29,746 nucleotides of DNA from an uncultured Treponema sp. (GTDB lineage: Bacteria > Spirochaetota > Spirochaetia > Treponematales > Treponemataceae). The notes under the pieces are model-generated. The model did not search any database and was not told the DNA's origin. It was given only the letters and a program-made list of their open reading frames with translations. The DNA lies in NCBI GenBank assembly GCA_934667505.1, contig CAKULY010000025.1, positions 1 to 29,746 of the forward strand, given 5' to 3'. This document shows positions 6,304 to 13,422 of the stretch, in pieces (position 1 is the stretch's first letter; the number at the start of each line of letters is the position of its first letter). Both the position numbers and the translations under genes were made by a program.

Positions 6304-7628
6304 GAACTGTACCTGAATGCTCTGTCCGTAAGAATTCTAGCCGCAACTAAACCAAGCGGCAACGAAACCGTAATTAAAAGGGCGGCTGCTAGCCAAGATG
6401 CAGATTCAGAAAGCATCATGCCACCCAGATTATAAATTCCTTTATAGATGTAAAGACCTGGAACCATTATTACAATAGAAGGAATTGTTATAGAAATACG
6501 CGGGTAACCTACCCTTCTTTTTAAAAGAGAAGCTAAAAGGCCTGCCACAAAAGCACCGCAAAAAGCTGCCAATGCCGGCGGAAAACTGCAAAAGTCCACA
6601 AGCTCCAAGCGCAGAGTATTTGCCGCAGAACCTATGAAAGCCGCTGTAAGAGCCATCTTTACAGAACTGTTAAACATTATAGAAAAACCAAAAACGCCGC
6701 AAAAACTTGCAATAAGCCTGAGTAAAAAAACTTGCAAACTAGAAAATCCTAAAGGAGCAAACGGCAGGGGTTTTAATCCTAGAACTAATGCCATAATCCA
6801 AGCAGAAAGCGTTGCTGCCAAAACTATTATGATTGCATAAGTCAAACGCTCTAGTCCAGAACGCAAATCAAGTTTTGCAAGGTCAATTCCAGAAGTTATA
6901 AATGGAAAACCAGGAATTATAAAAAGCATTGAACAAATGTACCCTGCTTGATGGACTGCATCCAAGCCAAAAGCCAAATTGCAAATCTTAAAAAGAACAG
7001 CGTATACAAGGCAGGCTGCCATCACGGAGATAGAAACGTTCATTACCAGCGTGTAATGCTTTTTTATTAATTTTGAGCGAACAAAATTTCCTATGCCAGC
7101 TCCAGCAAATGCAAATAGCATTTCCCAAAAGCCTCCTCCCAGAAGAAAAGTAAATGCGCAGCAAGCCAACGCCGAAGCAAATCCTAAGACTACAGAAGGA
7201 TAAAGGGAACTTATTTTGTCAAATTCGTCAAACTTTTGGTGAATAGTTGAAACTGTAAAATTAGAACTCTCTTTTGGAAATCTTTTTATAAATTGTTCGA
7301 GGCGGTAGAGCTTAAATGTATTTATTCCAGTTTTTGAAAGATTATAAGACTGCGAAATGCATTCAGAGCCGTCTGAACAGTTAAAATTCAAGGCCATAAG
7401 ACCAATGTCAACCGTACAAGTAAGTCCTAAAGTCTTTGCGACTCTGTTCATGGAATTTCTAACTCGCCATGCGCCTGTTCCGCAAGACAAAAGCTCAAGC
7501 CCGACTCTGCCAACAATCATGGTTCGCTCCGCTAAAGTTGCATTTTTAATTTGCACATTGCTATCGTGCTGAGCGTGCTCCTTCCAAGGAATGTCTAATC
7601 TATTTTTTTCAACCGCTTTTTTTGCCAT
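6300..7628 (-). CDS. Threonine/serine exporter family protein (ThrE-type, fused YjjP and YjjB halves)
   Basis: A 442-residue integral membrane protein. The N-terminal cytoplasmic part has the family signature (ELLSCGTGAWRVRNSMNRVA), followed by a first bundle of five hydrophobic segments (about residues 140-270). A second, DUF3815-like set of five segments follows (about 280-440). This is the full-length ThrE arrangement known from Corynebacterium, where it exports threonine and serine; in many bacteria the two halves are separate proteins. The true substrate here is not shown. It is transcribed divergently from bioY and has no Shine-Dalgarno site, with a promoter ending 9 bases before ATG. 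The last codon and stop abut a truncated intergenic repeat. Confidence 0.88.
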   Translation of the reverse strand: MAKKAVEKNRLDIPWKEHAQHDSNVQIKNATLAERTMIVGRVGLELLSCGTGAWRVRNSMNRVAKTLGLTCTVDIGLMALNFNCSDGSECISQSYNLSKTGINTFKLYRLEQFIKRFPKESSNFTVSTIHQKFDEFDKISSLYPSVVLGFASALACCAFTFLLGGGFWEMLFAFAGAGIGNFVRSKLIKKHYTLVMNVSISVMAACLVYAVLFKICNLAFGLDAVHQAGYICSMLFIIPGFPFITSGIDLAKLDLRSGLERLTYAIIIVLAATLSAWIMALVLGLKPLPFAPLGFSSLQVFLLRLIASFCGVFGFSIMFNSSVKMALTAAFIGSAANTLRLELVDFCSFPPALAAFCGAFVAGLLASLLKRRVGYPRISITIPSIVIMVPGLYIYKGIYNLGGMMLSESASWLAAALLITVSLPLGLVAARILTDRAFRYSS

Positions 7629-7637
7629 AATAAAATT

Positions 7638-7666
7638 ACTCTAACATTTTTTAAGCACTTTTACAA
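7638..7666 (-). promoter_or_regulatory. Promoter of the thrE-like gene, near-leaderless layout
   Basis: On the minus strand TTGTAA, a 17-base spacer and TAGAGT precede the ATG at 7628 by 9 bases. Both hexamers match consensus at four of six positions, so this is a moderate call. No Shine-Dalgarno site is seen. Confidence 0.4.
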
Positions 7667-7690
7667 ATGCACTAGATGCAAAAAGCTAGA

Positions 7691-7719
7691 TTGACTTTAG
7701 ATTTACAAAATGATACTTT
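7691..7719 (+). promoter_or_regulatory. Promoter of the biotin transporter operon with an overlapping inverted repeat
   Basis: TTGACT (7691-7696), 17 bases, TACTTT (7714-7719), then 8 bases to ATG 7728. The inverted repeat ACAAAA (7705-7710) and TTTTGT (7718-7723) overlaps the -10 element and is a possible operator. It does not look like a BirA or BioR site. Confidence 0.45.
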
Positions 7720-7727
7720 TTGTCATT

Positions 7728-8285
7728 ATGAACAACTCACTTAGCAAAAAACTAATTTTCACAGCACTTTTTGCAGCCTTTATCTGCGCTGGCTGTTTTA
7801 TACAGATTCCTTTAGGAACAGGCGTTCCAATTGTTATACAAGACATGATGGCCATGCTTGCAGGTCTTGTGCTAGGTCCTGTTTGGGGTTCTCTATCAGT
7901 TTTAATCTTTCTTATTGCAGGCTGCGCAGGCATACCTGTTTTTAGCGGAAAAGCTGGCATTCAAATAATTCTACACGGACCTACTGGCGGATTTCTTATA
8001 GGTTACCTTGCAGCAGCATTTATAGGCGGTCTAATAGTTTATTTTACCTGCAAAAAAGATGCTGAAAAAAAAGCCTGGATATGGATTTGGACTGGCATTG
8101 CTGCAATTGCTGCAACAGCAGTTGTTTTTATACTTGGCATAATAGGATTTCAAAGAATTATCCCGGACAAACCAATGGATCAAGTTTTAAAAGCCGTTCT
8201 AATTCCTTTTATTCCAGGAAATCTTTTAAAGCTTGCAATTATGATTCCGCTTTCTGTAAAACTTAGAAAAGTCATAGGATTTTAA
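7728..8285 (+). CDS. bioY: Biotin-binding S component of an ECF transporter
   Basis: BioY, the membrane subunit that binds biotin for uptake. From ATG 7728 it has 185 residues and six hydrophobic segments. The family blocks are visible: KLIFTALFAAFICAG at the start, the loop PLGTGVPIVIQDMMAMLAG, and GCAGIPVFSGKAG followed by GPTGGFLIGY. The ATG at 7710 would add six residues but would lie inside the promoter region, so I prefer 7728. The next two genes encode the ATPase and the T component, so this is a dedicated (group I) BioMNY-type transporter rather than one sharing an energy module. No biotin synthesis genes are in the window. Confidence 0.93.
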   Translation: MNNSLSKKLIFTALFAAFICAGCFIQIPLGTGVPIVIQDMMAMLAGLVLGPVWGSLSVLIFLIAGCAGIPVFSGKAGIQIILHGPTGGFLIGYLAAAFIGGLIVYFTCKKDAEKKAWIWIWTGIAAIAATAVVFILGIIGFQRIIPDKPMDQVLKAVLIPFIPGNLLKLAIMIPLSVKLRKVIGF

Positions 8286-8306
8286 CAAGCGCGGCAAGTT
8301 AAAAAA

Positions 8307-9053
8307 ATGCTTAAAACTGAAAACATAGAGATGGAAAATCAGATTCTTCTAATTCAAAATGTCTGCAAATCGTTTGAAAAAAAACAGGCGCTTTGCGATG
8401 TTTCTTTTTCCTTAAAGAAAGGCTCATTTACCGTTATTGCAGGACCTAATGGCAGCGGAAAAAGCGTGCTTATGTCGTTAATTGCAGGACTAGACGAAGC
8501 TGATTCTGGAAAAATAGTTTCAAAGCCAGCGGGCTTGGTTTTCCAAGATGCAGATGCGCAGATTTTAGGCGAAACTCCTTTAGAAGACATCGCATTTAGC
8601 CTTAGAAATTTTGGGCTTCCAAAAAAAGAGCGAAAAATCGAGGCTGAAAAAGCCTTAGCAGAAATGAATCTTCTTGAAAAGAAAGATTTTCCGTCGCGTT
8701 CATTAAGCGGAGGAGAAAAAAGGCGTTTAGCCGTAGCAGGAATTCTCGCACTGAAACGAGATTTTTTTATATTTGACGAGCCTTTCGCAAATCTAGATTT
8801 TCCAGGTGTCAGCCAAGTTTGCAATATCTTAAAAAAACTAAAGTCGGAAGAAAAAACTGTAATCGTTCTTACGCACGAGCTTGAAAAAATTCTTGCCCTA
8901 GCGGATAATTTTATAATCCTAAGCAAAGGAAAAATTGTTTTTAACGGGACAGTGAACGACGGCCTAAGCAAAAACCTTGAAGACTTCGGAATAAAAAATC
9001 CATTTCAAAAATACACTGAAATTCAAGATTTGTTTTGGGGCTCAAAAGAATAA
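8307..9053 (+). CDS. ECF transporter ATPase (BioM/EcfA-like)
   Basis: An ABC ATPase of 248 residues that should energise biotin uptake by BioY. Visible motifs: Walker A GPNGSGKS (residues 46-53), Q-loop Q80 in LVFQDADAQ, signature LSGGE (133-137) and Walker B FFIFDEP (153-159) with a D-loop ANLD. The H-loop His follows in VLTHELEK. The start is uncertain between 8307 and the in-frame ATG at 8331 (240 residues), as neither has a strong ribosome site. It begins 21 bases after bioY and ends one base before the next gene, so the three form an operon. A role in biotin transport is inferred from context. Confidence 0.92.
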   Translation: MLKTENIEMENQILLIQNVCKSFEKKQALCDVSFSLKKGSFTVIAGPNGSGKSVLMSLIAGLDEADSGKIVSKPAGLVFQDADAQILGETPLEDIAFSLRNFGLPKKERKIEAEKALAEMNLLEKKDFPSRSLSGGEKRRLAVAGILALKRDFFIFDEPFANLDFPGVSQVCNILKKLKSEEKTVIVLTHELEKILALADNFIILSKGKIVFNGTVNDGLSKNLEDFGIKNPFQKYTEIQDLFWGSKE

Positions 9054-9054
9054 G

Positions 9055-9708
9055 ATGAAAAAAATCCCTGCCATATTAAAATTTATTCTTCTTGCGCTAA
9101 TAACATTCAGAGTTTTTAGCAACTCGACATACGCAGCTTCATGCGAATGGCTGATTTGGCTAAGAGTTACGATATATGTCGCTTTTACAACGGCGGCTTT
9201 TTTTTCGGCAAAAATACCTTTTCAAAGCTTAAAGAAACTTTCATTTATTGTTATATGGGGGCTTTGCATTTTATTTTTAGCGCTGATTCCAAACTCTTCG
9301 CAAGATTTATTAAACTATCGAATAAACGAAAAACTGCTTCTAAAAAATTTGCTATACGTTTACAGACTTTTTGCAACAAGTTTTTCTGCTCTAGTCATAT
9401 TTGAAACCACTTCTAATCTTGAAATTTTTGACGCTTTTGAAGACATTGAAAATATAATTGCAAAAATCTTTCCTCCTATAAAAAAAATAAGGATTTCCCA
9501 AGTCATTGCTGTAACAATTATTTTTATTCCAGCAATTTTTAATTCCTGGGAGAAAATTAAGCTTTCAGCCAAATCCCGCATCTCAAAAGAAAAAAAAATC
9601 CGCTTAAAAAATTCTATTAGCAACGCAATTTCTGAATTTTACGCGCTTTTTTTATATATGGTTCAGTATGCGGAAAATACTAGAAAAGCAATTGAAAACA
9701 GAAGATAA
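9055..9708 (+). CDS. ECF transporter T component (BioN/EcfT-like)
   Basis: A 217-residue membrane protein with four to five hydrophobic segments (starting with ILKFILLALITFRVF) and a long cytoplasmic part. Its C-terminus has two Arg-containing helices, KLSAKSRIS and QYAENTRKA, at the positions of the Ala-Arg-Gly coupling motifs that contact the ATPase in EcfT proteins; both are degenerate here. It should couple the ATPase to BioY. The start lies one base after the ATPase stop. The call depends partly on operon context, since the family is poorly conserved. Confidence 0.85.
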   Translation: MKKIPAILKFILLALITFRVFSNSTYAASCEWLIWLRVTIYVAFTTAAFFSAKIPFQSLKKLSFIVIWGLCILFLALIPNSSQDLLNYRINEKLLLKNLLYVYRLFATSFSALVIFETTSNLEIFDAFEDIENIIAKIFPPIKKIRISQVIAVTIIFIPAIFNSWEKIKLSAKSRISKEKKIRLKNSISNAISEFYALFLYMVQYAENTRKAIENRR

Positions 9709-9720
9709 CTGCTTTATACT
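9692..9720 (+). promoter_or_regulatory. Promoter of the dCMP deaminase gene, leaderless layout
   Basis: TTGAAA (9692-9697), 17 bases and TATACT (9715-9720) are followed after 6 bases by ATG 9727. The promoter overlaps the end of the bioN-like gene. There is no Shine-Dalgarno site. Confidence 0.65.
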
Positions 9721-9726
9721 GAAAAT

Positions 9727-10212
9727 ATGACAGATAAGCGAAAAGACTATATTTCCTGGGACGAATATTTTATGGGAGTTGCAGCTCTTTCCGGCATGCG
9801 TTCCAAAGATCCTAATTCACAAGTGGGAGCCTGCATCGTAAGCAGCGACAACAAAATTCTTTCAATGGGATACAACGGACTTCCCCGCGGCTGCTCTGAT
9901 GATAATTTTCCATGGGCACGCGAAGGTCAGATGCTTGAAACAAAGTATCCGTTCGTAGTTCACAGCGAGCTAAACGCCATTTTAAACTACAGAGGCGGTT
10001 CTTTAGAAAACACAAAAATCTATGTAACTCTATTTCCTTGCAACGAATGTGCAAAGGCCATAATTCAGGCTGGAATAAAAACGGTTGTTTACGACAGCGA
10101 CAAATATGATGGAACGCCTGCAAACCAGGCTTCTAAAAGGCTTTTAACCGAAGCCGGCATCGAATGCGTTGCATACAGACATTCTGGAAGAAAAATTGAA
10201 ATAGATTTATAA
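9727..10212 (+). CDS. dCMP deaminase (deoxycytidylate deaminase)
   Basis: A 161-residue zinc enzyme of the cytidine/deoxycytidylate deaminase fold that makes dUMP from dCMP, supplying thymidylate synthesis. Zinc ligands and the catalytic Glu are present: H79 and E81 in VVHSELNAI, and C105 and C108 in PCNEC. The N-terminal block (SWDEYFMGVAALSGMRSKDP) and GYNGLPRGC match dCMP deaminases of the ComEB type. The length is typical. It has its own promoter placed 6 bases before the ATG and is followed by the SRP RNA gene. It stands apart from the pyrimidine operon on the opposite strand. Confidence 0.94.
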   Translation: MTDKRKDYISWDEYFMGVAALSGMRSKDPNSQVGACIVSSDNKILSMGYNGLPRGCSDDNFPWAREGQMLETKYPFVVHSELNAILNYRGGSLENTKIYVTLFPCNECAKAIIQAGIKTVVYDSDKYDGTPANQASKRLLTEAGIECVAYRHSGRKIEIDL

Positions 10213-10229
10213 CTGTATTTCACTATGTA

Positions 10230-10258
10230 TTGAAGAAAAACAAATTATATGATATATT
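10230..10258 (+). promoter_or_regulatory. Promoter of the SRP RNA gene
   Basis: TTGAAG (10230-10235), 17 bases and TATATT (10253-10258) lie 8 bases before the RNA start at about 10267. Confidence 0.7.
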
Positions 10259-10266
10259 GGAATAAA

Positions 10267-10393
10267 GAGTCCTTGAATGAGTCCAGATGCCTTTCAAGAT
10301 TCCCTTTCAAAACTCCGCCAGGTTCGGAAGAAAGCAACGGTATGAATGCGGGTCTGTGCTTAGGATTATCTGGGCTCTTTCAAGGACTTTTTT
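10267..10393 (+). ncRNA. ffs: Signal recognition particle RNA (4.5S type)
   Basis: Small bacterial SRP RNA that works with Ffh in membrane targeting. The apical domain has the invariant signature GGTTCGGAAGAAAGCAACGG near 10321-10340. The outer stem pairs AGTCCTTGA (10268-10276) with TCAAGGACT (10380-10388), and a second long stem pairs GAGTCCAGAT with ATCTGGGCTC. The outer stem is followed by a T run that also serves as terminator. About 127 bases, slightly longer than E. coli 4.5S RNA. Confidence 0.93.
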
Positions 10394-10399
10394 ATTTAA

Positions 10400-10464
10400 C
10401 CTAAACTTCGAGTTTTCAGAAAAGCAAGCAGAAGCGTAAGCGAAGTTACAATTTGCGAAGGCTT
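10400..10464. repeat. Intergenic palindromic repeat, copy 5 (right end missing)
   Basis: Contains the flank and left end CCTAAACTTCGAGTTTTCAG and the core GAAGCGTAAGCGAA, but the matching right end is replaced by unrelated sequence. It sits between the SRP RNA gene and the convergent pyrC gene. Confidence 0.6.
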
Positions 10465-10506
10465 TGTGCAATCAGAACAATTAAAGCTGCGTAGCAACCC
10501 AACTTC

Positions 10507-11934
10507 TTAATTGTTTTCAAATAGCTTTTGTCCGTTTATGAAAACTGCTTTTACTTTTCCTGCAAGTTCTTTTCCTTCAAAAGGAGTCGCCTTGCCTTTG
10601 CTGTAAAAAAGCGATGGGTCTACGGTCCAATTTTCCTGCGGATCTAAAACTGTAATATCTGCATCGTAACCGGGTTTTAAAAGACCTTTATTTAAGTTTA
10701 AAATTCTGGCGGCATTTGCCGACATAAGCTGGGAAAGTTTTCTAGAACAAATCTTTCCTGTTTGAACAAGAACTGTATTGCAAACGGCAAATGCTGTTTC
10801 TATTCCAGAAAATCCAGGCGCGCCTTCCGCCTTGTCTTCCAAGGTATGAGGAGCATGGTCTGTGGCAATAACGTCTACCGTGCCATCGAGTATTCCATCT
10901 ATTATAGCATTGCAGTCGGCTTTTAAACGGAGAGGGGGATTTACCAATGCCCTTATATTCGGCTCTTTTGTTCCTTCAAGAGCAAGGTGATGCGGAGTTA
11001 CCTCGCAAGAAATATATTCGTACGATTTTTCTCCAAAACCTTTTTTTGCTTTCCTGATGTATTCTATGGATTTTTTTGTGCTGACGTGGCAAAGGTGAAT
11101 ATGACAGCCAGCCTGTTTTGCAATACACATATTTCTTTCCGTTGCAATATCTTCTGCAAGTTCTAGCAAACTGTTCGCGCAAGAAAGCTCTCTTTCTATA
11201 TCTTTCAAGGCGTCTTCTGGAATGTTTTTACAAGAAGAATCTCCTCCCCAGGCAGGAAGCGAATATTCTTTCATAATTTCAAGGGCTTTTTTTCTATGAG
11301 GCTTTGCAGCTAAAGCTAGTTCAGGGTCTTCGCAGTGGCAAGAAACTATAATTCCTTTTTTTGCGGCGATTTTCATTGCTTCAAGCATAACCGCGCTAGA
11401 AAGCACGTCGTGGCCATCTTCTGTAATAAGCGGAACAAATCGCCTTTCAAGATTTTTTATGTGAGAAACAGTCCTTCCATCAAAATCTTTTGTAATGCTA
11501 ACTGACTGAAACATATTCGCTAAACCAAGATGTTCTGCCTTAGACATATTCTTAAGAGCCATGCCGGAATCAGAAATGACCGGCAACGTGTTTGGCATGG
11601 CGACTACAGTTCCATATCCTCCTGCAATACAGGCATGAAGTCCCGAATCCAAATCTTCTTTTTGGGTCAAACCTGGGTCGCGCAAATGCACGTGCATATC
11701 AATAAAACTAGGAGTTACAACAAGCCCTTTTGCATCAAAAAAATCCAGGCTGCAAGAAAGATTGCATCCATCGTCTTTTAGGATTTCATTTACAGATGGC
11801 AAAAGCGTTTCTAGATTTGAAAAATAACCCTGAAAAATGCTTCTGATTTTTCCATTTACAATAAGGATTGCGCCCAAACTGTCAATAGATTCGTCCAAAA
11901 GCTGAGCATTGTATATCAGCAAAACCTTTGTCAT
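10507..11934 (-). CDS. pyrC: Dihydroorotase, class I amidohydrolase
   Basis: Cyclises carbamoyl-aspartate to dihydroorotate, step three of pyrimidine synthesis. The zinc motifs of class I dihydroorotases are clear: DMHVHLRDPG (H81 and H83 from the chosen start), CHCEDPEL and ATDHAPHT. ATG 11934 (475 residues) is chosen because it overlaps the pyrI stop as TGATG and has GGAGAG upstream; an earlier frame start at 11997 lies inside pyrI. At 475 residues it is longer than the usual ~430: extra residues lie near 36-68 and in a Lys-rich and Cys-containing insert after CHCEDPEL. It is the last gene of pyrB-pyrI-pyrC and is translationally coupled to pyrI. Confidence 0.94.
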   Translation of the reverse strand: MTKVLLIYNAQLLDESIDSLGAILIVNGKIRSIFQGYFSNLETLLPSVNEILKDDGCNLSCSLDFFDAKGLVVTPSFIDMHVHLRDPGLTQKEDLDSGLHACIAGGYGTVVAMPNTLPVISDSGMALKNMSKAEHLGLANMFQSVSITKDFDGRTVSHIKNLERRFVPLITEDGHDVLSSAVMLEAMKIAAKKGIIVSCHCEDPELALAAKPHRKKALEIMKEYSLPAWGGDSSCKNIPEDALKDIERELSCANSLLELAEDIATERNMCIAKQAGCHIHLCHVSTKKSIEYIRKAKKGFGEKSYEYISCEVTPHHLALEGTKEPNIRALVNPPLRLKADCNAIIDGILDGTVDVIATDHAPHTLEDKAEGAPGFSGIETAFAVCNTVLVQTGKICSRKLSQLMSANAARILNLNKGLLKPGYDADITVLDPQENWTVDPSLFYSKGKATPFEGKELAGKVKAVFINGQKLFENN

Positions 11935-12386
11935 CAGCAGCTCTCCACCGCAGTTCCGTCCTCGCCAGCTCTGTACAGCGTGTCGCAATATTCGCAACGG
12001 TAAAGCGCCTTAGCCTTATCTACCAGCAGAAAATTAGAATCAACGTAGTGTTCTGTTTGAGTTATGCAGCGAGGATTTTTACATTTGAACACATTTTGAA
12101 CCCTTGTTGGCAATTCCATTTTTATCTTGCGGATAATTTGCTCGTTTTGAATAACATTTACGCAGATATTTGGATCTATGAATCCCAAAACACTAAAATC
12201 AATATCCATTACGTTTTCAATCTTTATTATATCTTTCTTCCCTGATTTTGCAGAAGGCACATTCATTATAAGGGCCGCACAAAACGGAGCGCTGTTCAGG
12301 CCAAGCCACTGAAAGATTCTCCAGCCAGAGCCTGCTCTTATGTGGTCTATTACCAAGCCATTTTTTATTGTATCGACATTTAACAT
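11934..12386 (-). CDS. pyrI: Aspartate carbamoyltransferase regulatory subunit
   Basis: The 150-residue zinc-binding regulatory chain that binds nucleotide effectors and makes the catalytic enzyme allosteric. The C-terminal zinc site has four Cys, C102-x4-C107 and C131-x2-C134, as in E. coli PyrI, and the N-terminal nucleotide-binding part shows IKNGLVIDHI. The length is normal for the family. GAGGG lies 6 bases before the ATG. It is placed between pyrB and pyrC and overlaps the pyrC start by one base. Its presence implies the classical holoenzyme of catalytic trimers and regulatory dimers. Confidence 0.95.
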   Translation of the reverse strand: MLNVDTIKNGLVIDHIRAGSGWRIFQWLGLNSAPFCAALIMNVPSAKSGKKDIIKIENVMDIDFSVLGFIDPNICVNVIQNEQIIRKIKMELPTRVQNVFKCKNPRCITQTEHYVDSNFLLVDKAKALYRCEYCDTLYRAGEDGTAVESC

Positions 12387-12454
12387 TTTTTCCCTCGAAT
12401 AAAAAAATTATTGCAACTATAAGTTTTAGAATCCTATGCAATTTTCTAAAAACT

Positions 12455-13378
12455 TTATAAACAACCTGTAATTTTTGAAATCAGCGACATTCTTGCATAC
12501 ATTCCAAATTTTACTTGCTTAAAATAAGCCGCTCTTGGGTCGTCATCAACTTCCGGAGCAATTTCGTTCACTCTTGGAAGCGGATGCAAGACAATCATCC
12601 GCTGTCTTGCAAGCTTCATCTTTTCTTTATCAAGTATGTAGCTGTCTTTTAGGCGCAAATAATCCTGCTCGTTAAAAAAACGTTCCTTTTGAACACGAGT
12701 CATGTAAAGAATGTCCAAATCGCCAATTACATCTTCCAGCCGTTCCGCCGTTACGTACTCAATTTTCAAAGGCTCTAAAATATTTTTTATCATATATTCC
12801 GGCATGCAAAGCTCTTTAGGACTTATAAATACAAATTTATTATTCGGGTAACGGCACATTGCCTGCGTTAGACTGTGAACCGTCCGCCCAAATTTTAAGT
12901 CTCCGCAAAAACCAATCGTATGGCCTTCAAGAGTTCCCATAAGCCTTCTTATTGTAACAAGATCTGTTAAAGTCTGAGTAGGATGGCTGTGTCCGCCGTC
13001 ACCAGCATTTATTACAGGACAAGCAGAATACTTTGACGCAAGCAAGGCGGCTCCTTCTTTTGGATTTCGCATCGCAATGCAGTCAACATAAGAAGAAACA
13101 ACCCGTATTGTATCTGCAAGAGTTTCACCCTTTGTAGAAGATGTGCTAGAAGCGTCCGCAAATCCTTCTACAGTTCCGCCAAGGTGAAGCATTGCAGCCT
13201 CAAAAGAAAGCCTTGTCCTAGTGCTTGGCTCAAAAAAAAGTGTCGCAAGAATTTTCCCGCGACACACATCTTGAAATGATTTTGGATCAACTATCATCTG
13301 TTCTGCCAAAGAACAAATTTCATTAATTTCAGATACTGTAAGATCACCTGGTTCTATAAGATGCCTGCCTGCCAACAT
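12455..13378 (-). CDS. pyrB: Aspartate carbamoyltransferase catalytic subunit
   Basis: Condenses carbamoyl phosphate with aspartate, the first committed step of pyrimidine synthesis. The carbamoyl phosphate loop [13 protein letters not shown] (residues 48-60), the [12 protein letters not shown] block and HPLPRVNEI are all present. ATG 13378 gives 307 residues, close to the 311 of E. coli, and has GGAG 10 bases upstream; the longer frame would need a TTG start. It heads the pyrB-pyrI-pyrC operon. A consensus -10 lies upstream, overlapping the end of the preceding peptidase gene region. Confidence 0.96.
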   Translation of the reverse strand: MLAGRHLIEPGDLTVSEINEICSLAEQMIVDPKSFQDVCRGKILATLFFEPSTRTRLSFEAAMLHLGGTVEGFADASSTSSTKGETLADTIRVVSSYVDCIAMRNPKEGAALLASKYSACPVINAGDGGHSHPTQTLTDLVTIRRLMGTLEGHTIGFCGDLKFGRTVHSLTQAMCRYPNNKFVFISPKELCMPEYMIKNILEPLKIEYVTAERLEDVIGDLDILYMTRVQKERFFNEQDYLRLKDSYILDKEKMKLARQRMIVLHPLPRVNEIAPEVDDDPRAAYFKQVKFGMYARMSLISKITGCL

Positions 13379-13410
13379 ATTGCAAGAACTCCTATTTAGA
13401 AATTTTTGCA

Positions 13411-13416
13411 ATTATA
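13411..13416 (-). promoter_or_regulatory. Probable -10 element of the pyr operon
   Basis: A perfect TATAAT on the minus strand, 33 bases upstream of the pyrB ATG, in the short gap after the peptidase gene. No good -35 hexamer is seen at the right spacing, so it may need an activator or not be the main promoter. Confidence 0.4.
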
Positions 13417-13422
13417 TCAAAA

